A stretch of DNA of 64,000 nucleotides from Paracoccaceae bacterium (GCA_002709405.1 PAQV01000037.1:1-64000); one strand, 5' to 3'; shown: positions 27,203 through 36,250, counted from the stretch's first letter. Made by a program: numbers and translations. Notes: a model not told the origin generated them from the sequence alone.

Positions 27203-28061
27203 ATGACAGACCCGACCTCCGCCGCTTCCCAGGACCTGCTGGCCGATCGGCCCCCGCAGGCCCGGACCCTGGCCGTCCTGCAACTGGACGCCCTGCCCGG
27301 CCAGCGCCGCCGGAACGCCGAGGCCGCGGCGGCCATGGTGACCCGGGCCGGGGCCGACCTGGTGGTCCTGCCCGAGCTCTTTGCCACCGAGTTCTTCGTC
27401 TGGGACAAGGACGACCGTTATTTCCGCTACGCCGAGGGGTTGGACGGCGAGGTCGTCACCATCCTGTCCGCCGCCGCCCGTGCGGCCGGATCGGTGGTCA
27501 TCGCGCCCTTCTTCGAGCGCCCATGCCAGCGGGGTCTATTACAATGCGGCGGCGGTCATCGGGCCGGATGGCGGGATCATCGGGGTCTATCGCAAGACCC
27601 ACATCCCCTTCACCAAGTCCTACGAGAAATACTACTTCACCCCCGGCCCCGACCTGCCCGTCTTCGACACGCCTGTGGGCCGGATCGGCGTGCTGATCTG
27701 CTATGACCGCTGGTATCCCGAAGCCTGGCGCAAGCTGGTGGCCCAGGGCGCCCAGATCGTCTGCTGCCCGATTTCCAGCGGCAAGCTGGGCGCCCAGTCC
27801 GAAGCCCCGGTGTGGGAGCCCTTGCTGCGCATCCGAGCCCGCGAGAACCTGGTCTTCGTGGCGGCGGCCAACCGGACAGGGACCGAGCCGCCCTATGAAA
27901 ACCTGGGCCGCTCGATGATCGTGTCGCCCCTGGGAGACGTGCTGGCGGGCCCGGGCCAGGACGGGCGGCAAAGCCTGACCACGAAGGTCGACCTGAACGA
28001 CGTGGCGCGCTGCCGCCAGGCGATGCCCTTCCTGCGCGACCGCCGGCCGGACCTGTATTGA
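27203..28061 (+). pseudogene. Nitrilase-superfamily amidohydrolase, disrupted by a +1 frameshift
   Basis: The gene would encode about 285 residues of an N-carbamoylputrescine amidase/beta-ureidopropionase-like enzyme. The first frame gives E58 (VVLPELFATEFF) up to VVIAPFFER; the second frame resumes with HASGVYYNAAAVIGPDG, then the lysine in YRKTHIPFT and the cysteine in VLICYDRWYPEAW. A CCC run at 27520-27522 has one base too many; removing it restores one uninterrupted frame. All three catalytic residues survive, so this is either a very recent mutation or a sequencing error. It diverges from the D-hydantoin operon. Confidence 0.85.
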
Positions 28062-28076
28062 CCCACGTCTGATAGG

Positions 28077-28100
28077 CCGCATCAGAAAATCCCGATGCGG
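28077..28100. terminator. Stem-loop between convergent nitrilase and RpiR genes
   Basis: A 7-bp perfect inverted repeat CCGCATC/GATGCGG surrounds an A-rich loop. It overlaps the last codons of the RpiR gene and follows the nitrilase stop by 15 bases. No clear T-run is present, so terminator function is tentative. Confidence 0.35.
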
Positions 28101-28948
28101 TGGGCCAGCCTTTTCCAGTCGCGCATCCGGCTGTCCATCGACACCCCCCGTGCGCTGGCCGTTGCATGCACCAGAAGGCTGGCCGCCGCGTTCAGGCCCA
28201 GAATGGATTCCAGGAACAACCCGGTTTTCGAGGGTGTGTTGATCACCGCATCGGTCACGTCATGGGCCCAGTGGCAATATTCATCCGTCACGACCACCAC
28301 GGACCGCCCCTGTTCGCGCGCCATGCGGGCCAGGGTTTCACATTCGGCCGCATAGGGAATGACGTCGATGATCAGCAGGCAGCTGCCGCCCTCCAGCGGC
28401 GGGTCGAGCCATTCCGACAACATGCTGTCATGGCCTGACAGGAACCGCACGCGCGGCCGGGCCAGGGCCAGCCGCCGGGCCGTATCCTCGGCCAGCCCGC
28501 GCACAGTCTGAAAGCCCGTGACATAGACCTCGGCCGCCTCGGACAGGTAGCGCTCGGCCGCCTGGAAGGCCGGCGTGCCGATCTTGGCATAGACGGTGCG
28601 CACCGCCCGCATCTCGGCGTTCATCTGGTCCTGCCAATCGTCGGGCAGCGCGGTGTCGTCGTCCTCCAGCGCCTGCCCGGCCACCGAATAGCGGTGCCGC
28701 AGCATCGCCTTGAAGTCCTTCATCCCCGCGCAGCCGAACCGGCGCAGCATCCGGCCCACGGTGATTTCCGCCACCCCGGCCTTCTGGGCGATGGACTTGC
28801 CGGTTTCAAAGGAAATGGCGCTGAGGTTCAGCAGGAAGTACTGGGCCACCTTTGCCTCTTGCTTGGGCAGATCCGGCAGGCCTTGCTCCATCCTGCTTAC
28901 AAATTCATCAAGGGGCGCCTGGGCGTACGAAGCAAAGCCGTGAGACAT
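28082..28948 (-). CDS. MurR/RpiR-family transcriptional regulator
   Basis: This 288-residue regulator has an RpiR-type N-terminal helix-turn-helix (LPKQEAKVAQYFLLNLSAIS, SIAQKAGVAEITVGRMLRRFG) and a C-terminal SIS-like domain (YVTGFQTVRGLAEDTARRLA, VVVVTDEYCHWA). I chose ATG 28948 with GGGA upstream; the frame extends to 29155 but into the divergent promoter. It faces the PotD-type operon and probably regulates it. Confidence 0.9.
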   Translation of the reverse strand: MSHGFASYAQAPLDEFVSRMEQGLPDLPKQEAKVAQYFLLNLSAISFETGKSIAQKAGVAEITVGRMLRRFGCAGMKDFKAMLRHRYSVAGQALEDDDTALPDDWQDQMNAEMRAVRTVYAKIGTPAFQAAERYLSEAAEVYVTGFQTVRGLAEDTARRLALARPRVRFLSGHDSMLSEWLDPPLEGGSCLLIIDVIPYAAECETLARMAREQGRSVVVVTDEYCHWAHDVTDAVINTPSKTGLFLESILGLNAAASLLVHATASARGVSMDSRMRDWKRLAHRIGIF

Positions 28949-28960
28949 GCGGGATTCCCA

Positions 28961-28992
28961 TATGACAGAAAAATACCATTTGACCAAAATGA
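28961..28992. promoter_or_regulatory. Candidate RpiR operator in divergent region
   Basis: The AT-rich 109-base gap between the RpiR gene and the binding-protein gene contains CATTT-GACCA-AAATG (28977-28991) and a direct repeat of TGACAG (28963 and 28990). These are the only symmetric elements seen there. Assignment to RpiR is positional. Confidence 0.4.
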
Positions 28993-29057
28993 CAGTACCA
29001 AACCATCTTCCCGACTCAAGGAAATTCACTCGCCACCCAAACCGGGAGACCTTCGCC

Positions 29058-30095
29058 ATGAAACGCACCATGACACGCACCCGCCTTTCCTTGACCACCG
29101 CCCTGATCGCGGCGCCCTTCGCGGCCTCGGCCGAGGGCCAGCTGTCGCTGTACAACTGGGGCGATTACATCAACCCCGCCGTGCTGGAGGCCTTCACCGA
29201 AGAGACCGGGATCGAGGTGACGATGGACACCTATGGGTCGAACGAAGAGATGCTGGCCAAGATCCAAGCCGGGGCCACGGGCTATGACATCGTGTTCCCC
29301 TCGGTGCACATGCACGACATCATGTTCCAGCTGGGCCTGCTGGCGAAGACCGACATCGGCAGCGCCGAAGGCTTCGACAACATCGACCCGCAGTTCATCC
29401 GGGCCAAGACCGACCCCGAGGCCGAATATTGCCTGCCCTATGCCTGGGGCAACGTGGGCATCGTCTACAACAAGGACCTGGCCGGCGACATCAAGGGCTG
29501 GGAAGACTTCTTTGCCCTGGGCGAGGCGGGCCAGAAGATCACCCTGCTGGACGACCTGCGCGAAACCATCGGCATCGGCCTGATCATGAACGGCAACTCG
29601 GTCAATTCCACCGACCCGGCCGAGGTCGAGGCTGCGGCGGATTACGTGATCTCGCACCTCGATGGGGTCACGGCCTTCACCTACGATTCCGTGCCCCAGG
29701 TCATTTCGGGCGACGTGGCGGCGGCCCATTGGTACGTGGGCGCGAACCTCTTCGTGTCGGAAAACCCCGACACGATCGGCTACATCATCCCCGAGGAAGG
29801 CGCGACCATCTACCAGGAAGACATCTGCGTCCTGGAAAGCGCACCCAACAAAGAAAATGCCATCAAGTTCATGAAGTTCTACCTGAAACCCGAAATCGCC
29901 GCGCTGAACGTGGAACAGCAGATGAACGGCACGCCGAACGTGCCCGCGCAGGCCATGATCCCCGAGGCGATCGCGACGAACCTGACGATCTACCCGGAAC
30001 AAGAGGTCATGGACAAGCTGCAGATCTTCGAAGACCTCGGCCGCGACCTGCAACTGTACAACTCTGAATGGACGCGGATCAAGACCGCCCAGTAA
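29058..30095 (+). CDS. potD: PotD/PotF-like extracytoplasmic binding protein
   Basis: This 345-residue periplasmic protein has a Sec signal (TRTRLSLTTALIAAPFAASA) and the polyamine-binding family opening LSLYNWGDYINPAVLEAF followed by ETGIEVTMDTYGSNEEM. The start at 29058 has GGGAG ten bases upstream; upstream in-frame ATGs lack the signal context. The family binds spermidine, putrescine or other cationic and some acyl compounds. It heads a five-gene unit ending in a DmpA-type peptidase, so the ligand may be an amide or small peptide and not a polyamine. Confidence 0.91.
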   Translation: MKRTMTRTRLSLTTALIAAPFAASAEGQLSLYNWGDYINPAVLEAFTEETGIEVTMDTYGSNEEMLAKIQAGATGYDIVFPSVHMHDIMFQLGLLAKTDIGSAEGFDNIDPQFIRAKTDPEAEYCLPYAWGNVGIVYNKDLAGDIKGWEDFFALGEAGQKITLLDDLRETIGIGLIMNGNSVNSTDPAEVEAAADYVISHLDGVTAFTYDSVPQVISGDVAAAHWYVGANLFVSENPDTIGYIIPEEGATIYQEDICVLESAPNKENAIKFMKFYLKPEIAALNVEQQMNGTPNVPAQAMIPEAIATNLTIYPEQEVMDKLQIFEDLGRDLQLYNSEWTRIKTAQ

Positions 30096-30101
30096 CCCAT
30101 T

Positions 30102-30148
30102 GGCAGGAATGACTTCCTGCCCCACGTCCGGGCGGTGCGCCGCCCGGA
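30102..30148 (+). promoter_or_regulatory. Two tandem stem-loops between potD and potA
   Basis: Two perfect hairpins follow the binding-protein gene: GGCAGGAA-TGAC-TTCCTGCC (30102-30121) and TCCGGGCGG-TGCG-CCGCCCGGA (30127-30148). Such intercistronic stems behind receptor genes commonly stabilise the upstream mRNA or attenuate readthrough, so that receptor exceeds transporter. That role is inferred here. Confidence 0.6.
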
Positions 30149-30164
30149 TCCAGGACCCGGACCC

Positions 30165-31226
30165 ATGCCCGCACACCTAGAAATCATCGGCGCCCGCAAG
30201 GCCTTCCGCACGCCCGAGGGCGGCACCATGACCGCGCTTGACGGGATCTCGCTGAAGCTCGCCTCGGCCGAGTTCCTCACGCTGCTGGGGCCGTCGGGCT
30301 GCGGCAAGACCACTCTTTTGCGCACGATCAGCGGGTTTGAGACGCTTGATGATGGCGACATCGTCATCGACGGCGTGGCGGTCACCCAGATGCCCGCGCA
30401 CAAGCGGCCCGTGAACACTGTGTTCCAGCGCTATGCCCTGTTCAACCACATGAGCGTGGCCAGGAACGTCGGATATGCCCTTGAGATCGCAGGGAAAAGC
30501 AAGCGCGAGATCACGGCCCGCGTGGGCGAGATGCTGGAGCTTGTGGGCCTTTCGGGCATGGGCAAGCGGTCGGTGTCGCAATTGTCGGGCGGGCAGCAAC
30601 AGCGCGTCGCCCTGGCCAGGGCGCTGGCGGGCAAGCCGAAACTGCTGTTGCTGGACGAACCTCTGTCTGCGCTCGACAAGAACCTGCGCCAGAAGATGCA
30701 GCAGGAGTTGAAATCCATCCAGCGCGAGCTGGGCATCGGCTTTGTCTTCGTCACCCACGACCAGGAAGAGGCCCTGACGATGTCCGACCGTATCGCCGTG
30801 CTGGCCCATGGGCGGATCCAGCAGATCGACGCGCCTTCGGTCCTGTACCAGCGGCCGGCGAACCTGTTCACCGCCGATTTCCTGGGTGAAAGCAACCTCT
30901 TGCCGGTCACGCTTGACGGCATGTCGGCGCACCTGGCCGATGGCCAGAGCTTTGAGGTGGCGCGGCCCTCGGGCAAGGCCACGCTGTTGCTGCGCCCCGA
31001 GGCCCTGGCCGTCACCCCGCCCGCCGGTCCTAGCCTGTCCTTTTCTGGCCGCATCACCCAGACCTATTATTCCGGCAAGGATCACCAGATCGCGCTGGAC
31101 ACGGGCCAGCTTGGCCCGCTGACCGCCCTGATCCGCACCGGCGGCACCCCGCCCGAGATCGGGGCGACCGTGACCCTGCATGCTCCGGCCCATGGGCTGC
31201 ACCTGATCGACGAGACCGCGGCATGA
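30165..31226 (+). CDS. potA: PotA-like ABC importer ATPase
   Basis: This 353-residue ATPase has Walker [10 protein letters not shown], signature LSGGQQQR, Walker [12 protein letters not shown] and a C-terminal TOBE region (LLLRPEALAV). The residues [15 protein letters not shown] match PotA proteins. The ATG at 30165 is preferred over an upstream in-frame ATG lying in the hairpin. It overlaps the next gene by ATGA. Confidence 0.92.
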   Translation: MPAHLEIIGARKAFRTPEGGTMTALDGISLKLASAEFLTLLGPSGCGKTTLLRTISGFETLDDGDIVIDGVAVTQMPAHKRPVNTVFQRYALFNHMSVARNVGYALEIAGKSKREITARVGEMLELVGLSGMGKRSVSQLSGGQQQRVALARALAGKPKLLLLDEPLSALDKNLRQKMQQELKSIQRELGIGFVFVTHDQEEALTMSDRIAVLAHGRIQQIDAPSVLYQRPANLFTADFLGESNLLPVTLDGMSAHLADGQSFEVARPSGKATLLLRPEALAVTPPAGPSLSFSGRITQTYYSGKDHQIALDTGQLGPLTALIRTGGTPPEIGATVTLHAPAHGLHLIDETAA

Positions 31227-32104
31227 GCCTCGCGCGGCGCAAATTCCTGCAATTGCTCGGGCTTCTGGGCGGGCCCACGCTGTTCCTGTTGGTCTTCTTC
31301 TTCGGCCCGTTGCTGATCATGGTGGTCTACAGCTTCCTGACCCCCGGGCTTTACGGGGGCGTCGACTGGATCTTCTCGCACCTCAATTACGGGCGCATCC
31401 TGGGCTGGGCCGACACCCGCTATGAAAAGTTCGACCCGGTGTTCCTGTCGATCTTCGGCCGGTCTCTGCGCCTGGCCGCCCTGACCGTGATCACGAGCCT
31501 GCTCATCAGCTACCCGGCCGCCTTCTGGATCAGCCGCATGACGCCCGGCCGGCGCGATTTCGCGATCTTCCTGGTCACGCTGCCCTTCTTCGTCAGCCTG
31601 ATCGTCCGCCTCTTTGCCTGGGTGCTGATCCTGCGGCCCACCGGCTTCCTGAACCAGGGGCTGATGGGCGTCGGGCTGACCGCCCAGCCCATCGAGTTCC
31701 TCTACACCGATTTCGCCGTCATCCTGGGCATGACCTACGTCTTCATCCCCTTCATGTTCCTGCCGCTCTACGGGTCCATCGAAAAGCTGGACATCGCCCA
31801 GATCGAGGCCTCTGCCGACCTCGGCGCAACCCGGTTTCAGACCTTCCGCAAGGTGGTCCTGCCCGCCACCATGCCCGGCATCATCGGCGGGGCGATCATC
31901 ACCTTCATCCCCGCGCTCGGCAATTTCATCGTGCCCTCGGTGCTGGGCGGGGCCAAGGTGCTGATGATCGGCAACCTGATCGAGCAGCAATTCCTGTCCG
32001 CCCGCAACTGGCCCTTCGGATCCGCCCTGGCGATGCTGGTGATGACCGCGGTGCTGGTCCTGCTGGTCGTCCAGCTGCGCCTGGCCCGACACGGAGAGCA
32101 CTGA
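31223..32104 (+). CDS. potB: PotB-like ABC importer permease
   Basis: This 293-residue inner-membrane permease has about six helices. The PotB-like segments are GPLLIMVVYSFLTPGLYGGV and the EAA motif EASADLGATRFQTFRKVVLP. It is translationally coupled on both sides (ATGA at its start; TGATG at its end). Confidence 0.92.
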   Translation: MSLARRKFLQLLGLLGGPTLFLLVFFFGPLLIMVVYSFLTPGLYGGVDWIFSHLNYGRILGWADTRYEKFDPVFLSIFGRSLRLAALTVITSLLISYPAAFWISRMTPGRRDFAIFLVTLPFFVSLIVRLFAWVLILRPTGFLNQGLMGVGLTAQPIEFLYTDFAVILGMTYVFIPFMFLPLYGSIEKLDIAQIEASADLGATRFQTFRKVVLPATMPGIIGGAIITFIPALGNFIVPSVLGGAKVLMIGNLIEQQFLSARNWPFGSALAMLVMTAVLVLLVVQLRLARHGEH

Positions 32105-32919
32105 TGGCCCGCCGGTTCCTGACCCTCTACGGGCTCTTGTTCTTCGTCTTCATCTACGCGCCGATCCTTCTGGTGGTGGTCTATTCGTTCAACGCCAACA
32201 CCGTGAACATGATGATCTGGAGCGGCTTCACCTTCGACTGGTATCGCCAGATCTTCGGGATGGAGACCCAGGTCACCGAAAGCGCGATCTACGTCGACAG
32301 CACCGACCAGCTTTACGCCGCGATCCGCACCAGCCTGACGGTGGCCCTGTCGACCTCGGCCTTTTCCACCATCTGCGGCACGGCCCTGGCCCTGGCCGTC
32401 GCCCGCTACCGGTTCCGGCTGGCCGGGTTCTACCGCACCCTGCTGATGGTGCCGATGATCATGCCCGACATCGTTCTGGGCATCGCCCTGCTGATCTTCT
32501 TCATCACCATCGGCATGAACCTGTCGCTGATGTCGATCATCATCGGCCAGTCGACCTTCCTGATCTCGTACGTCTTCGTCACCGTCTCGGCCCGGCTGGC
32601 CGAGTTCGACACCTCGGTCGAGGAAGCCTCGGCCGACCTGGGCGCGACACCGGCCCAGACCTTCCGCAAGGTGACGCTGCCGGGCATCGCGCCGGGGATC
32701 CTGGGCGGGTGGCTTTTGTCCTTCATCATCTCGATGGACGACCTGGTGATCACCTATTTCATCGCGGGCACCGGCAACACGACGCTGCCCATCCACATCT
32801 GGGGGATGCTCCGCCGGGGCATCAAACCGGAAATCAACGCCATCGCGACCCTGATGCTGCTGTTCACCCTCGTGATCGCGGCCATCGGGCTTTACTTCAG
32901 ATCGAGACGCCAGAAATGA
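32104..32919 (+). CDS. potC: PotC-like ABC importer permease
   Basis: This 271-residue permease has the PotC-typical YAPILLVVVYSFNANTVN opening, and the EAA motif EEASADLGATPAQTFRKVTLP. Its stop overlaps the start of the peptidase gene (ATGA), placing the peptidase in the transporter's operon. Confidence 0.92.
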   Translation: MARRFLTLYGLLFFVFIYAPILLVVVYSFNANTVNMMIWSGFTFDWYRQIFGMETQVTESAIYVDSTDQLYAAIRTSLTVALSTSAFSTICGTALALAVARYRFRLAGFYRTLLMVPMIMPDIVLGIALLIFFITIGMNLSLMSIIIGQSTFLISYVFVTVSARLAEFDTSVEEASADLGATPAQTFRKVTLPGIAPGILGGWLLSFIISMDDLVITYFIAGTGNTTLPIHIWGMLRRGIKPEINAIATLMLLFTLVIAAIGLYFRSRRQK

Positions 32920-34016
32920 CGACCAAGCCCCGCGCCCGCGCCCTGGGAATTCCGTTGCCGGGAACGCCCGGCCCGCTGAACGCCATCACCGATGTGCCGG
33001 GGATCGAGGTCGGCGCGGTCGAGCTCCTGTCCTCGGCTGATCCGGCGCTGGCCACGCGGGGCATCCAGGTGCAGACCGGCGTGACCGCCATCCTGCCGCG
33101 CGGGCGCGAGCCGGACCCGAAGCCGGTCTGGGCCGGCCAGTTCAGCCTGAACGGCAACGGAGAGATGACCGGCGCCCATTGGGTGCGCGACGGGGGCTGG
33201 CTGTCGGGGCCGATCCTGATCTCGAATTCCCATGCCATCGGTCCCTGCCACACCGCCGCCGTGCGCTGGATGATCGAGACCTACGGCGCGACATGGGAGG
33301 ACAACCACCTGTGGGCGATGCCCGTGGTGGCCGAAACCTACGACGGGTTGCTGAATGATATCAACGGGCTGCACGTGACCGAGGCCCACGCCCGCGCGGC
33401 CATCGACGCCGCCGCCCCGGGCCCCGTGCGCGAGGGCAACTCGGGCGGCGGGGCTGGCATGGTCTGTTACGAATTCAAGGGCGGTACCGGCACGGCCTCG
33501 CGCCAGCTCGACATCGACGGGCAAGGCTTCACCATGGGCGCCCTGGTGCAGGCCAACCACGGCTTGCGGCCCTGGCTGACGGTCGCCGGCCGGCGGGTGG
33601 GCGAAGAGATGCCCGAGGACCGGATCACCGACATGCTGGCCGAACAGGGCTCGATCATCGTGATCCTGGCCACCGACCTGCCTCTGTCGCCGGGGCAGCT
33701 GGAACGGCTGGCCCGGCGGGCCTCCATCGGGATCGGGCGGGCCGGAACGCCCGGGGGCAACAACTCGGGCGACATCTTCCTGGCCTTTTCGACGGGTAAC
33801 GACATGCCCCTGCCGCAGCTGTCCGGCCCCTGGCGCACGATGACCTGCCTGAACGACGAGTTGCTCGACCCGGTCTACATGGCCGCCGTCGAGGCCGTGG
33901 ACGAGGCCGTCCTGAACGCGCTGTGCGCCGCCGAGGACGTGCCCCTGGCCCGCCCACCCGTGGGCACCTGCCGGGCGATGGACACCGACCGGCTGATGAC
34001 CTTGCTGGCGGGTTAA
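32916..34016 (+). CDS. dmpA: DmpA/P1-family (S58) aminopeptidase
   Basis: This 366-residue N-terminal-nucleophile enzyme resembles DmpA, an aminopeptidase that releases N-terminal L- or D-residues from small peptides and amides. The self-cleavage site of the family can be placed at G245-S246 (AEQGSIIVILATDLPLSP), so Ser246 would become the nucleophile of the beta chain. The family motif GGNNSGDIFLAF is at 280-291 and EGNSGGGAGM at 173-182. There is no signal peptide, so hydrolysis occurs in the cytoplasm after import. It is coupled to the PotC gene and convergent with a LysR gene (4-base overlap). Confidence 0.93.
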   Translation: MTTKPRARALGIPLPGTPGPLNAITDVPGIEVGAVELLSSADPALATRGIQVQTGVTAILPRGREPDPKPVWAGQFSLNGNGEMTGAHWVRDGGWLSGPILISNSHAIGPCHTAAVRWMIETYGATWEDNHLWAMPVVAETYDGLLNDINGLHVTEAHARAAIDAAAPGPVREGNSGGGAGMVCYEFKGGTGTASRQLDIDGQGFTMGALVQANHGLRPWLTVAGRRVGEEMPEDRITDMLAEQGSIIVILATDLPLSPGQLERLARRASIGIGRAGTPGGNNSGDIFLAFSTGNDMPLPQLSGPWRTMTCLNDELLDPVYMAAVEAVDEAVLNALCAAEDVPLARPPVGTCRAMDTDRLMTLLAG

Positions 34017-34924
34017 ACGCTGTCGTCCAGCCCGGCGGCAATGTCCCGCAGCGCCCGGCGCAACCAGGCCGACAGGGCCGACCGATGCGCCCGCGCCGCC
34101 CAATATAGGTGAATGTCGAACGGCGCCGGCACCGGGCAATCGCTGACGTGGACCCGGTCTCCGAACGCCCCCGCCAGCCGGCTGGCCACCGTCGCGATCA
34201 GGTCGGTGCCGGTCAGCAGACCCGGAAGCTCGGCCGGGCTGGGAGTGTCGACGGTCGCATTCAGCCGGTCTCCGGCCTGGTCGAGGTCCAGCATGTAGGA
34301 CGACCGCCAGGCCCCGCCGTAATTAACCACCGCGTGGCGGGCCTGAAGGTAGGTGGCCCTGTCCAACGGCCGCCCCACCAGCGGGTTGGCCGGGTCCATG
34401 ACGCAGACGTAATGGTCGGTCATCAGCCGTTCGCCGTAGATCCCGCTGTCGGTCATGGTCACCGGGCTGATCACCAGGTCGGCCTCGGCATCCAGCAGGT
34501 GCCGGTTGCCGTGGGTCCGGGCGGTCAGGATGGTCAGGCTCAGCCCAGGCGTGTCCTGCCGCATCCGCCGGACCAGCGGCGGGATCAGGATCATCCGTTC
34601 ATAGGCATTGCAGGAAATCGTCACCCGGCCCGTCGTCTCGGCCGGATCGAAGGCCGCCGGGCGGGCCAGGCTGTCCATTTCGTCCAGCATCCGCGAGGCC
34701 GCCGACACGATCTCGCGGCAGCGGTCGGTCGGCGCGATGCCCCCGCCCTGGCGCACGAACAGAGGGTCGGAAAAGGCGGCCCGCAGCCGGTTCACCGCGT
34801 AGGACACGGACGATTGGGTCACGCCCAGGTCCTCGGCCGCCGCCGAAAACGAGTTGCGCCGGAACACGGTCAGCAGGGTGCGCAGCTGGGCCAGGTCGAT
34901 GTTGGATGCGGTCGGGCCGGTCAT
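34013..34924 (-). CDS. LysR-family regulator (NodD-like)
   Basis: This 303-residue regulator has the LysR HTH in LRTLLTVFRRNSFSAAAEDLG then TQSSVSYAVNRLRAAF, and a NodD/SyrM-like start (IDLAQL). It diverges from the P450 gene at 35036 with a palindrome between, and is therefore more likely to control the P450 than the convergent DmpA operon. Confidence 0.92.
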   Translation of the reverse strand: MTGPTASNIDLAQLRTLLTVFRRNSFSAAAEDLGVTQSSVSYAVNRLRAAFSDPLFVRQGGGIAPTDRCREIVSAASRMLDEMDSLARPAAFDPAETTGRVTISCNAYERMILIPPLVRRMRQDTPGLSLTILTARTHGNRHLLDAEADLVISPVTMTDSGIYGERLMTDHYVCVMDPANPLVGRPLDRATYLQARHAVVNYGGAWRSSYMLDLDQAGDRLNATVDTPSPAELPGLLTGTDLIATVASRLAGAFGDRVHVSDCPVPAPFDIHLYWAARAHRSALSAWLRRALRDIAAGLDDSV

Positions 34925-34937
34925 GCCCGACCATGCT

Positions 34938-34964
34938 ATCGAAATTATCGATGATCAATATCGA
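34938..34964. promoter_or_regulatory. Candidate LysR operator between LysR and P450 genes
   Basis: ATCGA occurs at 34938, 34947 and 34960, and TCGAT-N7-ATCGA forms a perfect inverted repeat at 34948-34964. The layout fits the T-N11-A class of LysR sites, 24 bases upstream of the regulator's own ATG. Confidence 0.55.
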
Positions 34965-35035
34965 ATGAATTGGATTGTGCGATATGCACCCGGCTCGGCA
35001 TATTGGCCGTCGCACAAAGGCTGGGAGGACCTGAG

Positions 35036-36220
35036 ATGCTCGACAACGCCCCCGCACCCCTGGATGAAACTATTACGATCGCCGAACTGACGCGCGATCC
35101 CTATCCGCTGTACAAGCGGCTGCGGGCGGACACGCCGGTGCTTCGGGTCAAAGCCCTGGGGCGCACCCTGTTGACCCGGGCCGAGGACACACGGGCCGTC
35201 AAGGAAAACACCGAGGTCTTCAGCGCCGACGATCCCAACACGCCGATGAAGCGGGCCTTCCACGCCCATACGCTGATGCGCAAGGACGGCACCGAGCACC
35301 GGGCCGAGCGCATGGCCATGGCCCCGGCCTATTCGCCAAAGGCGCTCAAGGCCCATTGGCTGCCGATGTATGAAACCTTCGCGACCGAGTACCTTGACCG
35401 GCTGCCCCGCGACGAACCGGTGGACCTGTTCCCGGCCCTGGCCGGGCCGCTTGCCGCGCGCATCCTGGCCGAAAGCCTGGGCATCCCCCAGGCCACGGAT
35501 GCCGAGATGCAGCACTGGTCGCAGGCCCTGATCGACGGCGCTGGCAATTTCGGCTGGGACCCCGAGCCCTTCCGCATCGTCGATGCCGCCCATGATGCAA
35601 TGAACGCGGCGATCTCGTCGCGGGTCGACATCCTGAAGGCCGACCCCGACATGTCGGCCCTGTCGGTGATGATCAATGCCAAGGCCCCGATCGCCTGGAG
35701 CCAGGTCCTGGCCAACATCAAGATCGCCATCGGCGGGGGCATCAACGAACCGCGCGACGCCCTTCTGACCGTGCTTTATGGCCTGCTGACCAACCCTGAC
35801 CAGCTCGAGGAATTCAAGCGCACCGGCGATTACGGCCCGGCCTTCGAAGAGGCCGTCCGCTGGGTCGCCCCGATCCAGGTCAGCTCGCGCCGGGCGATGG
35901 AGGACACGGTCGTGGGCGGGTTCTTCATCCCGAAGGGCGACGTGGTGATGACCTCGCAGGCCTCGGCCAACCGGGACGAATCCGTGGTGGACAACGGCGA
36001 GGTCTTCGATGCCCTGCGCTCGAAGGTGCCCCATCAGGCCTTCGGGGCCGGCCCGCACCATTGCCTGGGCGCGCACATGGCCCGGGCGACCGTGGCCAAG
36101 GTGCTGCTGCCGATGCTGTTCGAGCGCTTCCCCAACATGCGCCTGACCGACCCCAAGGACGTGGTCTGGAAAGGGTTCGGCTTCCGGGGTCCGCTGAACC
36201 TGCCCGTTATCCTGGGGTGA
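35036..36220 (+). CDS. Cytochrome P450
   Basis: This soluble 394-residue P450 has the heme-ligand motif FGAGPHHCLGAHMAR with C343 and the K-helix ExxR in E272-A-V-R275. The I-helix region reads IAIGGGINEPRDAL where most P450s have AGxxT, so the usual threonine is replaced by Glu-Pro; some bacterial P450s share this. The start at 35036 has GGGAGG upstream. No ferredoxin or reductase is encoded next to it, so electrons must come from elsewhere. Substrate unknown. Confidence 0.94.
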   Translation: MLDNAPAPLDETITIAELTRDPYPLYKRLRADTPVLRVKALGRTLLTRAEDTRAVKENTEVFSADDPNTPMKRAFHAHTLMRKDGTEHRAERMAMAPAYSPKALKAHWLPMYETFATEYLDRLPRDEPVDLFPALAGPLAARILAESLGIPQATDAEMQHWSQALIDGAGNFGWDPEPFRIVDAAHDAMNAAISSRVDILKADPDMSALSVMINAKAPIAWSQVLANIKIAIGGGINEPRDALLTVLYGLLTNPDQLEEFKRTGDYGPAFEEAVRWVAPIQVSSRRAMEDTVVGGFFIPKGDVVMTSQASANRDESVVDNGEVFDALRSKVPHQAFGAGPHHCLGAHMARATVAKVLLPMLFERFPNMRLTDPKDVVWKGFGFRGPLNLPVILG

Positions 36221-36225
36221 TGCTG

Positions 36226-36250
36226 CCGGCCGCACCCATGGTGCGGCCGG
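36226..36250. terminator. Strong stem-loop between convergent P450 and GntR genes
   Basis: CCGGCCGCACC and GGTGCGGCCGG form a perfect 11-bp stem around a 3-base loop, six bases past the P450 stop and 15 before the GntR stop. There is no U-tract; bidirectional blocking or mRNA protection is plausible. Confidence 0.55.
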
